Below are positions 1-8,509 of a stretch of 27,783 nt of DNA, piece by piece. A program made the position numbers and the translations under genes. The notes beneath the pieces are model-generated. The model saw only the letters and a program-made list of their open reading frames with translations, searched no databases and was not told the DNA's origin. Every line of letters begins with the position of its first letter. The first letter of the stretch is position 1. Source of the stretch: an uncultured Succinivibrionaceae bacterium (GTDB lineage: Bacteria; Pseudomonadota; Gammaproteobacteria; Enterobacterales; Succinivibrionaceae); the NCBI GenBank assembly GCA_900539665.1, contig UQCV01000026.1, positions 1 through 27,783 of the forward strand, read 5' to 3'.

Positions 1-262
1 GAAGGAAATCAATGATGATTGGATATCTAGAAAATATATCAACATGGATTTATAGCAACAAATAGCGGTGGATTAGATATTTTACAAGAAAACTAAATTA
101 CACCAACAATATGGACTTGACTGTTTCTGCACACGCGTGTATGTAAAAATCAATTATGTTAGTAGGTTTAAATTTGAACAAAAAACAGACAAATTATAAA
201 AAATTCAAAAAATTGCTTTACTTGCCTGTGTTTGTTGTTATAATACACCTACTTTCCTTTGC
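1..262. other. Left-edge region before tRNA-Trp
   Basis: Two short frames are open from the window edge. One ends at a TAG at 53-55 and would encode a C-terminal tail ending YINMDL; the other ends slightly further right. Either could be the 3' end of a gene lying outside the window, but 17 to 20 codons are too few to identify anything. From about 60 to 210 the sequence is AT-rich with stops in all frames and no recognisable feature. The tRNA promoter starts at about 217. Confidence 0.3.
217..244 (+). promoter_or_regulatory. Promoter of tRNA-Trp
   Basis: A consensus -10 TATAAT (239-244) is preceded by TGT, which makes an extended -10. A weak -35 TTTACT (217-222) sits 16 bp upstream. Transcription would start near 251, about 12 bases before the mature tRNA. 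The leader is not GC-rich. Confidence 0.6.
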
Positions 263-338
263 AGGGGCGTAGTTCTAATGGTAGAACAGCGGTCTCCAAA
301 ACCGACGGTTGTGAGTTCGAATCTTACCGCCCCTGCCA
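263..338 (+). tRNA. tRNA-Trp (anticodon CCA)
   Basis: A full 76-nt cloverleaf can be drawn. The acceptor stem AGGGGCG pairs with CGCCCCT (328-334), followed by discriminator G and an encoded CCA (336-338). The D stem is GTTC/GAAC. The anticodon loop is CTCCAAA with anticodon CCA. The T arm is GTGAG-TTCGAAT-CTTAC with one G-U pair. The sequence closely resembles E. coli tRNA-Trp. The only irregularity is an unpaired G-A at the base of the anticodon stem. No clear intrinsic terminator follows; the downstream sequence is merely pyrimidine-rich. It appears to be a single tRNA, not part of a cluster. Confidence 0.95.
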
Positions 339-458
339 TCTAAAACTTCTCCCCCTTAAATCCTTTTATTTTCCTCCTTTAAATATCTGATTTTAATTTT
401 TGCTTTTAGTTTAATCTACTCTATTTGCTTTGTTTTTAAATAATTACTGGTGTGGTTT

Positions 459-1904
459 TTATTTCAAACGACGTAGGAGGCGACTATTTATGCCGGTATC
501 AAAAGTCCACTCCGCATCAAAAATATGATGCATTAAAGCTGTTTTGCCATATTTGGAGAGTTTTATGGCATTAAAACGATTGCCTTGCTTTTTAAGCTCC
601 ATAATAGTATCGGCCGTTTCTTGTTTAATTCTTTGAGCGATAAAGTCGGAAATAACGACCATATCGGCATTTTTATAAAAGTTTGATTGCATGAGTTGCA
701 CAGCTTTAGTCATGCAAGGGTCAAAATCGGTTCCTCCTTTAAAGGACCGGCTTAAGAAAGCTACTAAATCGTCAAGCGTGTTGGCATTCGTAAGTTCAAA
801 GGTTAATATCCCAGTAGAAAACATGATGACATAAGCGGCTCGGTTTTCTCGATAGGCAATTTGTAACAAAGCTAAACAAAGAGCCTTAGCCGCTTCTTCG
901 GGGTAACCACTCATGGAACCTGAGGTATCAATAGCGACGATAAAAGGTCCTTTAGGTTCTATTAATTCGCCACTACGCGCGTGCATACTGTGCACTTCTC
1001 GGGGGGTTAAATCGATCCCGTTAAATTCGTAATTTAAGAGTTTATCTTCGGCAAACTTGCGGTAAAACTCAATTTCTGTTTCACATTCCCCAAGATACAT
1101 GTATTCGGCTGGGAGCGTACGCATAAGATTGCTCCCAAGACGTAAGCCAGAGATGTTTTCAGGGGTATGTGAAATATTTTCAGGTTCTAGCCGAGTAAAA
1201 GTTTCTTCTTCTAAATGCTTAATTTTTTTAGTGGTGTTACTAGCGGCGCGTCCAAGTTCAGCCGCAATTTGCTGAAGCTCATGGTTACGCCCTAAGAACT
1301 GGGCATAATGTTTTAAGTGTCTTAGATCTTGTGGGATTAAACGTGAGCTTGATAAATCCCATAAGCGCCCAGGGCTACTTGGACGTACGGTTTGTTCTAC
1401 GATATTAGCGATTTTAAGGCGGCTTTTGAGGTCTCTTTCGACGCGTTCACGTTCGCTTTCCGCTAGGGTTAATTCCACATTTAAGAGATTATGACTTAAA
1501 GCTTCTTTCCATTTACGGAGAAACATTTTTTGTAATAGTTCGGCGGGGAGTTTGGCTGAGGTGTGCGCAAATTCTTGGGCTTCCTGAAAAAAATATGAAG
1601 TTTCAGGGATGCGACTAACGATGTTATTAAAGTTAGTTAAAAAGAAGTTTGGCTCTAACCGTTCAGTGTTGGCAAAAAATGTAGCTTCATCCCCAAGAGC
1701 TTTAGGGGCTTGCATTTGTTGAATATGTTCTTGGGTATTGGCCGCCATTACGGATAGATTTTTTTTGAAGAAGGATTTAAAGCTACCGCCTTCCGTTTGC
1801 AGTAGGGCGGCAGTTTCCGGAATGTCATTTAAGGAAGCAAAAATATCTTGCACGATGTCGGCGTCGTTAAAGGCAATTATTTTACCAACTTCATGAATGA
1901 GCAT
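459..1904 (-). CDS. viaA: VWA-domain protein ViaA, partner of RavA
   Basis: This 481-residue protein matches the usual length of ViaA (483 in E. coli). The N-terminal two thirds are helical. The C-terminal von Willebrand factor A domain (about 319-481) carries the metal-ion site DTSGS (326-330), GGTD (390-393) and ISDF (418-421), and ends in the family-typical RLLRR tail. In E. coli, ViaA works with the MoxR-type ATPase RavA and has been linked to chaperoning of respiratory complexes (NADH dehydrogenase, fumarate reductase) and to aminoglycoside sensitivity. That role is knowledge of the family, not visible here. It lies 24 bp downstream of ravA on the same strand, so the two form an operon. 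The ATG at 1904 is preceded by AAGGA at a 9-nt spacing. Confidence 0.95.
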   Translation of the reverse strand: MLIHEVGKIIAFNDADIVQDIFASLNDIPETAALLQTEGGSFKSFFKKNLSVMAANTQEHIQQMQAPKALGDEATFFANTERLEPNFFLTNFNNIVSRIPETSYFFQEAQEFAHTSAKLPAELLQKMFLRKWKEALSHNLLNVELTLAESERERVERDLKSRLKIANIVEQTVRPSSPGRLWDLSSSRLIPQDLRHLKHYAQFLGRNHELQQIAAELGRAASNTTKKIKHLEEETFTRLEPENISHTPENISGLRLGSNLMRTLPAEYMYLGECETEIEFYRKFAEDKLLNYEFNGIDLTPREVHSMHARSGELIEPKGPFIVAIDTSGSMSGYPEEAAKALCLALLQIAYRENRAAYVIMFSTGILTFELTNANTLDDLVAFLSRSFKGGTDFDPCMTKAVQLMQSNFYKNADMVVISDFIAQRIKQETADTIMELKKQGNRFNAIKLSKYGKTALMHHIFDAEWTFDTGINSRLLRRLK

Positions 1905-1928
1905 GGAGAACCATCCTTTCCGTTTCTG

Positions 1929-3641
1929 TTAATCAGCCAAGTGGCTAACACAGGTGGCAAGTTCGCTTAGTTTAGCTTCAAGCTCTTCTAGGCGATGGCG
2001 GGCATTTTGCGCATTTTGGTCTAAAAGGCGCAAGCTTTCAGCGATCACTAGCTGAATTTCATCGTCTAAAAAGGCATGGTCGGCATTTTGGCGATAAGTA
2101 CTGTGAATATGCACAATATCTTGGTCGATGTTTTCAAGCTTTTCTTGGAGCTCCGTTAAACGGTGTACCCATTTGTTGTACTGCCAAGTAGGGATCCCAC
2201 TCTTTTTAAGGAGGGTGAGCTGAATAAGTTTTCCATTTGAGCCTCGGGCAACCAAATTAGGGCTTGAGTCGGCTGCTAACGAAATTTCTACTAAAGGACC
2301 TTTGTCTAATCTGATATATACCGGTCCATCATGGCGGATCCACTTTTTTAACATTGAAGTTTCGATTTGGGCCCGTTCCGTTATCTCGTCAAGATTTTCA
2401 GGATTAAGGTGACATTCTTCTAAGAAGAAGATGTTTTGATTTCTTTGGTTCGGATCTAGATCGTTACGGGCAAAATCTATGGTGTATTTGTTGGCTAACT
2501 TAAATAAAGGGAAGCTTTTGGTGGTTAGATGAATCCCGATATCAGTTTGAATTTCACTAGCAATGCGATTAATAGTGGTAATAACTTGTTGAATGCGAGC
2601 ATTCATGGCGTTTTGGCCAAAAAGTTTACCTGATGCGTAGCCTTCAATATTGTTGCGGATATGCGCTCTGGTGTGCAGATTTTGCCAAAGGCAATCTTTT
2701 AAGAGCAATAAATCCATCTTATTAATTTTGCTACGCCCGTTAAAGAAGGCACTAGCTCGGAGTAGGCGACAGGCTTTCTTCCAACGACGGTCAGAGATAT
2801 ACAGGGTTTTAGTGCCATCAAGGGTATTCATTTTCTGTTTAGTTTGGGCGTCGTTAGTGGCATTTGAACCATTTTCTGCTTGTTTTAAAGCTATGTCAGC
2901 AAATTTAGTTTTAAGTGAATACAAGTCATTAAAGACATCATCAGGTAATTCAACTTGATCTATGGCTTTTATCCATTGAGTATATTCAGTAGCGCTTATT
3001 TGAAGTTCTGGGCTAATTGGAGGTAATTCATTACTTCCTTTGAGCATGGTTTTAAAGCTGTCTTTGGAACTAATAGGGTCGAGCCACAGGCGAAGTAGCA
3101 TACGGTCATAAAGGGCTTCAAGTCCACTATTAGCTTCAGGTAATTCATTAGAAGCGGTAATAAGCAAACGCATTGGAATGTCTTCTTCGCATTCCCCATT
3201 TCTAAATTTATGTTCGTTTATAACGGTTAAAAGCGTATTAAGAATTGCGGGACCAGATTTCCATATTTCATCGAGAAATACAATTTCAGCTTGTGGTAAA
3301 TAGCCTTCGGTCAGACGGCGATAACGTCCTTCATCTTTAAGGGCAGAGATTGAAAGAGGACCAAAAACTTCTTCCGGAGTTGAAAAACGAGTCATCAAGT
3401 ATTCAAAGCTTTTGACTTCAGAAAAAGCAGCGCTAATACGGCGAGCAATCATACTTTTAGCAATCCCCGGGGGGCCAAGCATAAAAACACTTTCGCCAGA
3501 GAGAGCGGCTAAAAGGCACAATCTGATTGTGTCCTTTCGTTCTAAAAGGCCGTCATTTAATTTATTAATGAGGCTTTTAATCCGTGATTTTAGTTCGGTA
3601 GCGACCATATTGGTATTCTCGTTGCTCGTTGATAGGGCCAT
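1929..3641 (-). CDS. ravA: MoxR-family AAA+ ATPase RavA
   Basis: The AAA+ ATPase module is clear: Walker A GPPGIAKS (56-63), Walker B VFLDE (121-125) and a sensor-1 region ITASNE (161-166). The surrounding sequence (YLMTRFSTPEEVFGPLS, LEALYDRML, YISDRRWKKA) is RavA-specific. E. coli RavA is 498 residues; this one is 570. Part of the excess is an Asn/Gln/Lys-rich stretch of about 30 residues before the SDRRWKK motif. RavA forms hexamers and pairs with ViaA, encoded immediately downstream. Start choice is uncertain: neither ATG 3641 nor the in-frame ATG at 3608 has a good ribosome site, and the E. coli N-terminus aligns better with the second. Confidence 0.95.
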   Translation of the reverse strand: MALSTSNENTNMVATELKSRIKSLINKLNDGLLERKDTIRLCLLAALSGESVFMLGPPGIAKSMIARRISAAFSEVKSFEYLMTRFSTPEEVFGPLSISALKDEGRYRRLTEGYLPQAEIVFLDEIWKSGPAILNTLLTVINEHKFRNGECEEDIPMRLLITASNELPEANSGLEALYDRMLLRLWLDPISSKDSFKTMLKGSNELPPISPELQISATEYTQWIKAIDQVELPDDVFNDLYSLKTKFADIALKQAENGSNATNDAQTKQKMNTLDGTKTLYISDRRWKKACRLLRASAFFNGRSKINKMDLLLLKDCLWQNLHTRAHIRNNIEGYASGKLFGQNAMNARIQQVITTINRIASEIQTDIGIHLTTKSFPLFKLANKYTIDFARNDLDPNQRNQNIFFLEECHLNPENLDEITERAQIETSMLKKWIRHDGPVYIRLDKGPLVEISLAADSSPNLVARGSNGKLIQLTLLKKSGIPTWQYNKWVHRLTELQEKLENIDQDIVHIHSTYRQNADHAFLDDEIQLVIAESLRLLDQNAQNARHRLEELEAKLSELATCVSHLAD

Positions 3642-3711
3642 TGGTGGATGAGTATTGTGGGTAAACTAATACTGTATATTGGACCAATGGGGCAATAATC
3701 TCCTTGGGGTA

Positions 3712-3739
3712 ATTATATTACGATTGTAGGTAGTGGCAA
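3712..3739 (-). promoter_or_regulatory. Promoter of ravA-viaA
   Basis: Read on the minus strand, -35 TTGCCA (3739-3734) is separated by 16 bp from a perfect -10 TATAAT (3717-3712). It predicts a start near 3705 and a leader of about 64 nt before ravA ATG 3641. It is the best promoter match in this intergenic region. Confidence 0.65.
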
Positions 3740-3949
3740 ATAATCGTTTAACCTAATCTTAATAATCACAAGGCTTTAGTTAAGTTCAGAAGGGATGTGG
3801 TGAAAATTTCCGGTGAATTTTTTGGGGGGAAGTTTTACTTAAAAGCTACAACTACAACTTCAGTCATTGCCACCGCTAGAACCATAGCGCCCCCTAAAAG
3901 TTACTTTACTTTAAATAATCATTGCGGGGGAGAAGAACAAATGGCTTCC

Positions 3950-3986
3950 ATGGTCTTAAATGACCTTTATGGCCTTAAACGACCTT
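3950..3986. repeat. Two-copy 18-bp direct repeat, each copy an imperfect palindrome
   Basis: Copy 1 (3950-3967) is ATGGTCTTAAATGACCTT and copy 2 (3969-3986) is ATGGCCTTAAACGACCTT, 16 of 18 identical and one base apart. Each copy has GGYC and GACC arms around a six-base centre, so each can fold back. The pair sits just beyond the helD stop codon. It could act in helD mRNA 3'-end processing or bind a protein; there is no U-tract typical of an intrinsic terminator. Confidence 0.6.
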
Positions 3987-3991
3987 GGGGC

Positions 3992-6667
3992 TTAATAGTA
4001 AGAAAATTTTTTCTTCTTTAAAAACAGTGGATTTTTTTTATCGCTTAAAGTCTTTAAGGACTTTAAAACAGAAGTACATTCAGGATAATTTGAACAGCCC
4101 CAAAAAATACCATTACGGCCATTTCTTTTAATGTAGTAACCATGACAATCCTCATGGCGACATAAAATTTCCGGAGGAATCAACCCTGGTGGAATCGGCA
4201 TGTGTTCTTTTTTTAGGTTAAATTGCTTATAACTTAAAAGCTCAGAAACAAAAAGCGAATTGCGCTTTATAATCGTAAAGATTGAGGTGTGGCGTCGCGC
4301 TCTAGTGAGGGCGACATAGAACAATCTACGTTCTTCTGCATACGGAAAATCTTCCGGACTTGGTTCTACCAAACCTAAAAGATCGTCATCGGTAATTTGA
4401 GACGGAAAACCGAGCAATTCATCAGTTGCTCTTACTAAAATGACGTAATCAGCTTCAAGCCCCTTAGAGCTATGGACGGTCATAAAAGTACAAAATGGAG
4501 CTAAGGCGGAATCTTGGAAGATGTATTCCGCGTAGGTGATATCGCTTTTGTAACGCCCTAACAATAAAATAGAAATGTTTTGGCCTTGATTGCTATTTAT
4601 GAGTTCTTGCGCTCTAAATTTAATGGCGTACTTAAGTTCCAGTTCGTTTTCTTGTTCATAGATGGCAATAGGTCGTTCTTTAGTTTCGTGCACAGAGTAG
4701 ACTTTTTTGCGTAATTGACGTGGGTTTTTGGCCACAAAATTTGAGGCAATATCACACAGCCCTTGACTACATCTAAAGGTACATTCGAGTTTTAAGGTGT
4801 CATGAACGCCAAAGTATTTTTTAAACTCCGTCATCACCGAAAGTTCTGATCCCGAAAAACGGTTGATACTTTGCCAATCGTCGCCGACTGCAAAAATACG
4901 GGCACCACAATATTTGACTAGGTTTTGGATAAGACGAGCTCGAGCTCCACTAAAATCTTGGCATTCATCGATGAGAATGTGGGATAGAGGTAAAGTCCAC
5001 TGATGTTCTTCAATGAGGCGTGAGGCTTCATTTAGCATGTCTTCATAATCTATAGCTTGACCTAGATAGTTGCGCCAAGCGGTTGAAGCTTGCTTAAAGA
5101 CGAGGAAAAACAGGCGCTCGCGGATGCTATATTTAGTTGTTTTTGGGGTAAAGAGCAGTTGCTGCAAGTACTCCTGATCTTTAAGTGAGTTTTTAGAGTG
5201 CGTTAAAAAGGCTTTAAGCAAGCTTGCTAAGCGCCAAAACTTTGGTTTTTTACCTAGCTCCAAAGCTCGGGCGTTGATGGTGGCTAGTGGCTTAAGATAT
5301 TGTACCTCGGTGGCAAAGCCGATTTTGCTGTAGTGATTTCTAATTATCTTTAATAACTTCAGATAGCCCGAGCCTTGAAATAATTCCAAATACGAAACCG
5401 TTCCTGCAAGGTGATAGCCTCTTTCAGCGTTAGTTGGTTTTTCTTTTTCCGGGTGTAAGATGATTTCTACATGGCCGGCTAAAGAGAGATAGCGATTTTG
5501 GTTATGGCCATCTTCGTGCGTGGCAACGTCAATTCCAGCTAAGCTTAATAAATGAACCGCCGTGCTTGTTAAGTATTCTTGGCGGGATGAGGTGCTCCGG
5601 CATCGAGCGGCACTTGAAGCAAATGCTTCAGAAAATGTGGCTAATAGAAGTCTAAAGGTAGCTTTCTTTAAATATAGTTGCTGTATGAACCGAGTAAATT
5701 GCTCTAAGCCATTGTCTTCATTATCGATCCCCGGAGCTAATAAGGGGGTGCGACCGGTGATTTGACGAATGATATCAAGCCCTAAAGCATGAAAGGTTTT
5801 AAACAACAGGGGTTGGCAATTAATACCTAGGTTGTTTAAACGAGATGTCGTTCTCGCTTGTAGTTCACGGACGGCTTTAGTGTTATAAGCTAAAGCTAAG
5901 ATATATTTTTGTTCTTGAAAACCGAAGGCGCAAAGATACCCCATGCGGGCAACCATGGTTGAAGTTTTGCCGGACCCTGCGGCGGCATTTAACAATACGC
6001 GATCATTTAAATTAGTAACAGCGTTGATTTGTTCTTTGGTCAGTGGGCTTTTTTCGATTTGTTGAAAAAAAATAGGATTGCGCTCCACGATCCCTCGGAC
6101 TTTCGTTTCATTAAATTTTTGGGCGAGTTCTTCCGCCTCTAATTGATAATCCATTACTGGGAGCAAAGATTGCGCCGTCATAGTGCGGTGTAAAAGCTCA
6201 ATAATGTTAGGATCGCTTAAGAGGTTGTGTTTATCGGTTGGGCGTTTAGCGACGAGTTTTTTTAGTTGGTCTTTAACCCAAGGTAAAGTGATATAACCTT
6301 TAAATTGAAATTCTTGTTCTAGCTTGCCTACGACTTCTCGGTGCCAATTGGTGATAGCTATGACTAAGGCGCGTAAGCGCACTAAGATCCCAGTGTAGCG
6401 AACATATAGTTCCGTTACTCGTTTAAGCTCATGCGCTGACAAGCCACACAATAGATAAGTAGTCGTGACAGCAGACTTTTGGGGCTGCACTTCTAATTGT
6501 AATTGAGTGGGGTTGGTTGAAGATGGAGCTAAAGCCGTAATACTACGTAGTGGATAGGTGTATGACTCCTGCTTTGGGTTTGACAAAGTAAGCGCTTGGA
6601 GTGAAATATCAAGTTGCCACCCGTCTGTTAGGACAATGGCATTAGAAGGAACGCTCGTGGTAGTCAT
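3992..6667 (-). CDS. helD: DNA helicase IV (HelD), UvrD/Rep superfamily 1, with C-terminal zinc ribbon
   Basis: SF1A helicase motifs appear in order: Q-motif region KEQINAVTN (211-219), Walker A AGSGKT (230-235), motif II ILIDECQD (564-571), motif III VGDDWQSINRFSG (594-606), motif V TVHSSKGLEADYV (730-742) and motif VI YVALTRAR (784-791). The DDWQ-RFSG wording and the 100-residue N-terminal domain point to HelD, not to UvrD or Rep. Length is 891 against 684 in E. coli. The excess comes from a longer region between motifs I and II and from a C-terminal topoisomerase-type zinc ribbon (C836, C841, C858, C864), which E. coli HelD lacks. HelD is a 3'-5' helicase tied to repair and recombination. 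It is transcribed alone; no Shine-Dalgarno is evident before ATG 6667. Confidence 0.92.
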   Translation of the reverse strand: MTTTSVPSNAIVLTDGWQLDISLQALTLSNPKQESYTYPLRSITALAPSSTNPTQLQLEVQPQKSAVTTTYLLCGLSAHELKRVTELYVRYTGILVRLRALVIAITNWHREVVGKLEQEFQFKGYITLPWVKDQLKKLVAKRPTDKHNLLSDPNIIELLHRTMTAQSLLPVMDYQLEAEELAQKFNETKVRGIVERNPIFFQQIEKSPLTKEQINAVTNLNDRVLLNAAAGSGKTSTMVARMGYLCAFGFQEQKYILALAYNTKAVRELQARTTSRLNNLGINCQPLLFKTFHALGLDIIRQITGRTPLLAPGIDNEDNGLEQFTRFIQQLYLKKATFRLLLATFSEAFASSAARCRSTSSRQEYLTSTAVHLLSLAGIDVATHEDGHNQNRYLSLAGHVEIILHPEKEKPTNAERGYHLAGTVSYLELFQGSGYLKLLKIIRNHYSKIGFATEVQYLKPLATINARALELGKKPKFWRLASLLKAFLTHSKNSLKDQEYLQQLLFTPKTTKYSIRERLFFLVFKQASTAWRNYLGQAIDYEDMLNEASRLIEEHQWTLPLSHILIDECQDFSGARARLIQNLVKYCGARIFAVGDDWQSINRFSGSELSVMTEFKKYFGVHDTLKLECTFRCSQGLCDIASNFVAKNPRQLRKKVYSVHETKERPIAIYEQENELELKYAIKFRAQELINSNQGQNISILLLGRYKSDITYAEYIFQDSALAPFCTFMTVHSSKGLEADYVILVRATDELLGFPSQITDDDLLGLVEPSPEDFPYAEERRLFYVALTRARRHTSIFTIIKRNSLFVSELLSYKQFNLKKEHMPIPPGLIPPEILCRHEDCHGYYIKRNGRNGIFWGCSNYPECTSVLKSLKTLSDKKNPLFLKKKKFSYY

Positions 6668-6734
6668 ATTTGGTTAGGCGTGAAGTAGGGTAAAGCAAGA
6701 GCAATAAAATAAGGATTTTGTTTTATGGACTTTT

Positions 6735-6763
6735 ATTATAACAAAAGTTAGAAGTTTTTTCAG
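6735..6763 (-). promoter_or_regulatory. Promoter of helD
   Basis: On the minus strand, -35 CTGAAA (6763-6758) is followed after 17 bp by -10 TATAAT (6740-6735), preceded by TGT (extended -10). It predicts a leader of about 60 nt before helD ATG 6667. Confidence 0.6.
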
Positions 6764-6859
6764 AGCGGTTGGATGGCTTTAGGGAGCTATGGTTTTACGA
6801 ATTTAAAGGCGCCAAACCATAAACAAATCAAAAACACTTTGTTTTTTAAAACTCGTCAA

Positions 6860-6887
6860 TTTATCTTTCGGTGAGAACAGGTATAAT
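6860..6887 (+). promoter_or_regulatory. Promoter of the holD-like / rimI operon
   Basis: A consensus -10 TATAAT (6882-6887) with only a weak -35 (TTTATC, 6860-6865, 16-bp spacer). The predicted leader to GTG 6979 is about 85 nt. Confidence 0.45.
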
Positions 6888-6978
6888 TTACTAAACGTAA
6901 TTTGGGTAATTAAGTCTTTGATGTTGCTTTGGTGTAAGTATATTTAGGCCTTTTTGAAAGTAATACGGAAATACGATT

Positions 6979-7863
6979 GTGGATAATAATGAAATTCTTG
7001 ATCTCATGCACTTAGGGGGTTTTACTTTAAAACGCCCAGAACTTCTAGTAAATGCAGACCAGCTTCAAATAAGAAAGGACTTACAAGCCCAGTTACCTAA
7101 TTTTGTCTTTGTCTACGAACAGGAGCTTGCCAAAGAATATCTTTTTAATTTCTATGCTTATCTTCAATATGTAGGATGCCATGTTTACTGGGAATCCCAA
7201 CTTGATAATAAAGAGGTACTAAACAGGGCGGTATTTTTAGTGCCGGCATCTTTAATGAAAGCTCCTCAGCTAGAAAAGTATAAAGAATGTCGCTTCGTGC
7301 CACTTTATCCTGGTCCACGGGGCAAACAAGCTATAGCAACTCAAATTTTTGGGTTAATTGGGGGACTTCAAAAAATTGGCCATCTAGAAGAACCTAGCCA
7401 AGCGCAAATTTGGTTAGATCAACCAGAAGGCCAGGACAAATGGTTATTTAATTTGGCCGGTTTCTTAGCGTACCTTGGAATTTTAGTCGGTTGGGGCCAG
7501 CCACCTAAACACTTAGGGGAAAACACACTTTTTGTGGGGCACGAAAAGCCGGAAACTGGGATGTTTATTGCTCTTAGTAGTGGTGAACCTCAAGCTTGTA
7601 AAATGGCGGTATTTAATGAATTATTAGTCCAAGGGTATCTGCAAAAGTCTGCGTCAAGTTTTGTTCCAGGACCTAAGTTTACTCACTTAAATGAAGAGGT
7701 TCCGTCTTTGGTTAAAGAAACAGAATCTAAAGCAAGCGACGAGGCGGTAGCTAATGATGAAGTTCAATCTGGAAACGATGATAGTAAAGAAGAAAAAGTA
7801 GAAGAAAAAGTAGAAGAAAAAGTAGAAGAAAAAGTAGAAGAAAAAACAGCGGAAAACCAATAG
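6979..7863 (+). CDS. HolD-like protein (candidate DNA polymerase III psi subunit), duplicated domain plus VEEK tail
   Basis: I do not recognise this 294-residue protein with certainty. Its first 25 residues (LMHLGGFTLKRPELL) resemble the start of HolD, where a short helix is followed by an L-x-R/H-P-x-x-L motif, and holD commonly precedes rimI, as here. HolD links the clamp loader to single-strand binding protein. Residues about 48-75 (EYLFNFYAYLQYVGCHVYW) and 154-172 (KWLFNLAGFLAYLGILVGW) are clearly related, so the core looks duplicated; E. coli HolD is only 137 residues. The last 45 residues are highly charged, ending in KEEK-(VEEK)4. The start is GTG 6979 with a weak GGAA upstream. rimI follows 105 bp later. 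It could alternatively be an unrelated lineage-specific protein. Confidence 0.5.
   Translation: MDNNEILDLMHLGGFTLKRPELLVNADQLQIRKDLQAQLPNFVFVYEQELAKEYLFNFYAYLQYVGCHVYWESQLDNKEVLNRAVFLVPASLMKAPQLEKYKECRFVPLYPGPRGKQAIATQIFGLIGGLQKIGHLEEPSQAQIWLDQPEGQDKWLFNLAGFLAYLGILVGWGQPPKHLGENTLFVGHEKPETGMFIALSSGEPQACKMAVFNELLVQGYLQKSASSFVPGPKFTHLNEEVPSLVKETESKASDEAVANDEVQSGNDDSKEEKVEEKVEEKVEEKVEEKTAENQ
7786..7845 (+). repeat. 12-bp in-frame tandem repeat encoding VEEK
   Basis: Five consecutive 12-bp units. Four are GTAGAAGAAAAA (7798-7845) with no mismatches, preceded by one variant unit starting AAA (7786-7797). Unit length is a multiple of three, so gain or loss of copies changes only the length of the acidic-basic tail of the HolD-like protein. 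Confidence 0.9.
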
Positions 7864-7968
7864 AACTAGGTTTTGATTTTTTAAGATCAAAGCAAATTAT
7901 AAATTTAGTTTTGACTCTTCCGAAAAGAGCTCAAGGAAGTCAAAGCTACAAAAGAAGCGCGGTGTAAT

Positions 7969-8454
7969 ATGACATTTTCAGTAAACTACGAAATTGAAAA
8001 ATTTGAGGCTTCTCGATGTTTAGAAGCTGATTGGACTAAGTGTTTAGCTCTAGAACAAGAATCTTTTATAGATCCATGGAGTGCAGCTTTATTTAAGGAA
8101 ACTGTAGACCAAGAACGAACTCATATGTTTTTGTTACGCGATTTGGTCAAAAATGAAATCTGTGGTTTTGCGTGTTACTCAACGGTTTGTGATGAAGCAG
8201 AATTGTTGCAGATCTGTGTAGCCACGACTCACCGTAAACGTGGGTTAGGTCTAGTCTTGTTAAAAAAATCACTTTCAGAACTCAAAGCTCAAAACTTTTC
8301 TCACTTTTTCTTAGAAGTTAGAGCTTCAAATCTCACCGCGGCAAATTTATATCGTAAAGTTGGATTTAAAGAAGATGCTATTCGTCGAGGGTATTACCGT
8401 GCTATAGGAGATAGTCCTTGTGAGGATGCCTTGGTTATGAGTTTACACGAATAG
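7969..8454 (+). CDS. rimI: Ribosomal protein S18 alanine N-acetyltransferase RimI
   Basis: This 161-residue GNAT acetyltransferase has the RimI hallmarks: an N-terminal EQESFIDPWS segment (about 28-37), the acetyl-CoA binding strand and loop QICVATTHRKRGLGL (about 84-98), and the family C-terminal block LEVRASNLTAANLYRKVGF (about 117-135) followed by the RRGYYR motif. RimI acetylates the N-terminal alanine of ribosomal protein S18. The gene is 105 bp downstream of the HolD-like gene and probably in the same transcript, as holD-rimI is in many gammaproteobacteria. The ribosome site before ATG 7969 is poor. Confidence 0.93.
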   Translation: MTFSVNYEIEKFEASRCLEADWTKCLALEQESFIDPWSAALFKETVDQERTHMFLLRDLVKNEICGFACYSTVCDEAELLQICVATTHRKRGLGLVLLKKSLSELKAQNFSHFFLEVRASNLTAANLYRKVGFKEDAIRRGYYRAIGDSPCEDALVMSLHE

Positions 8455-8509
8455 GCAGGACTGAAAGCAGGACTAAAATAAGTTATTTGTATTCTTAGGA
8501 AGAGAATTA

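Larger units (their letters stand above)
3642..3991. other. Intergenic region ravA-helD
   Basis: These 350 bases lie upstream of ravA and downstream of helD, both on the minus strand. They hold the ravA promoter (3712-3739) and an 18-bp imperfect direct repeat near the helD end. A 74-codon plus-strand frame at 3797-4021 runs into the helD 3' end and has a low-complexity composition; I do not regard it as a gene. Confidence 0.5.
6668..6978. other. Divergent intergenic region helD / holD-like
   Basis: The region separates two divergent genes. It holds the helD promoter (6735-6763), an inverted repeat TATGGTTT (6788-6795) / AAACCATA (6814-6821) with an 18-nt centre, and a plus-strand promoter (6860-6887). 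The inverted repeat lies between the two promoters, where a shared operator could be. No small ORF is convincing. Confidence 0.5.

Noticed and set aside
3797..4021. 74-codon plus-strand ORF between ravA and helD
   Set aside because: It overlaps the helD 3' end, has no ribosome site, has a low-complexity composition and no recognisable motif.
7687..7890. 67-codon minus-strand ORF rich in Phe and Tyr
   Set aside because: It is the reverse reading of the VEEK tandem repeat and has no independent support.
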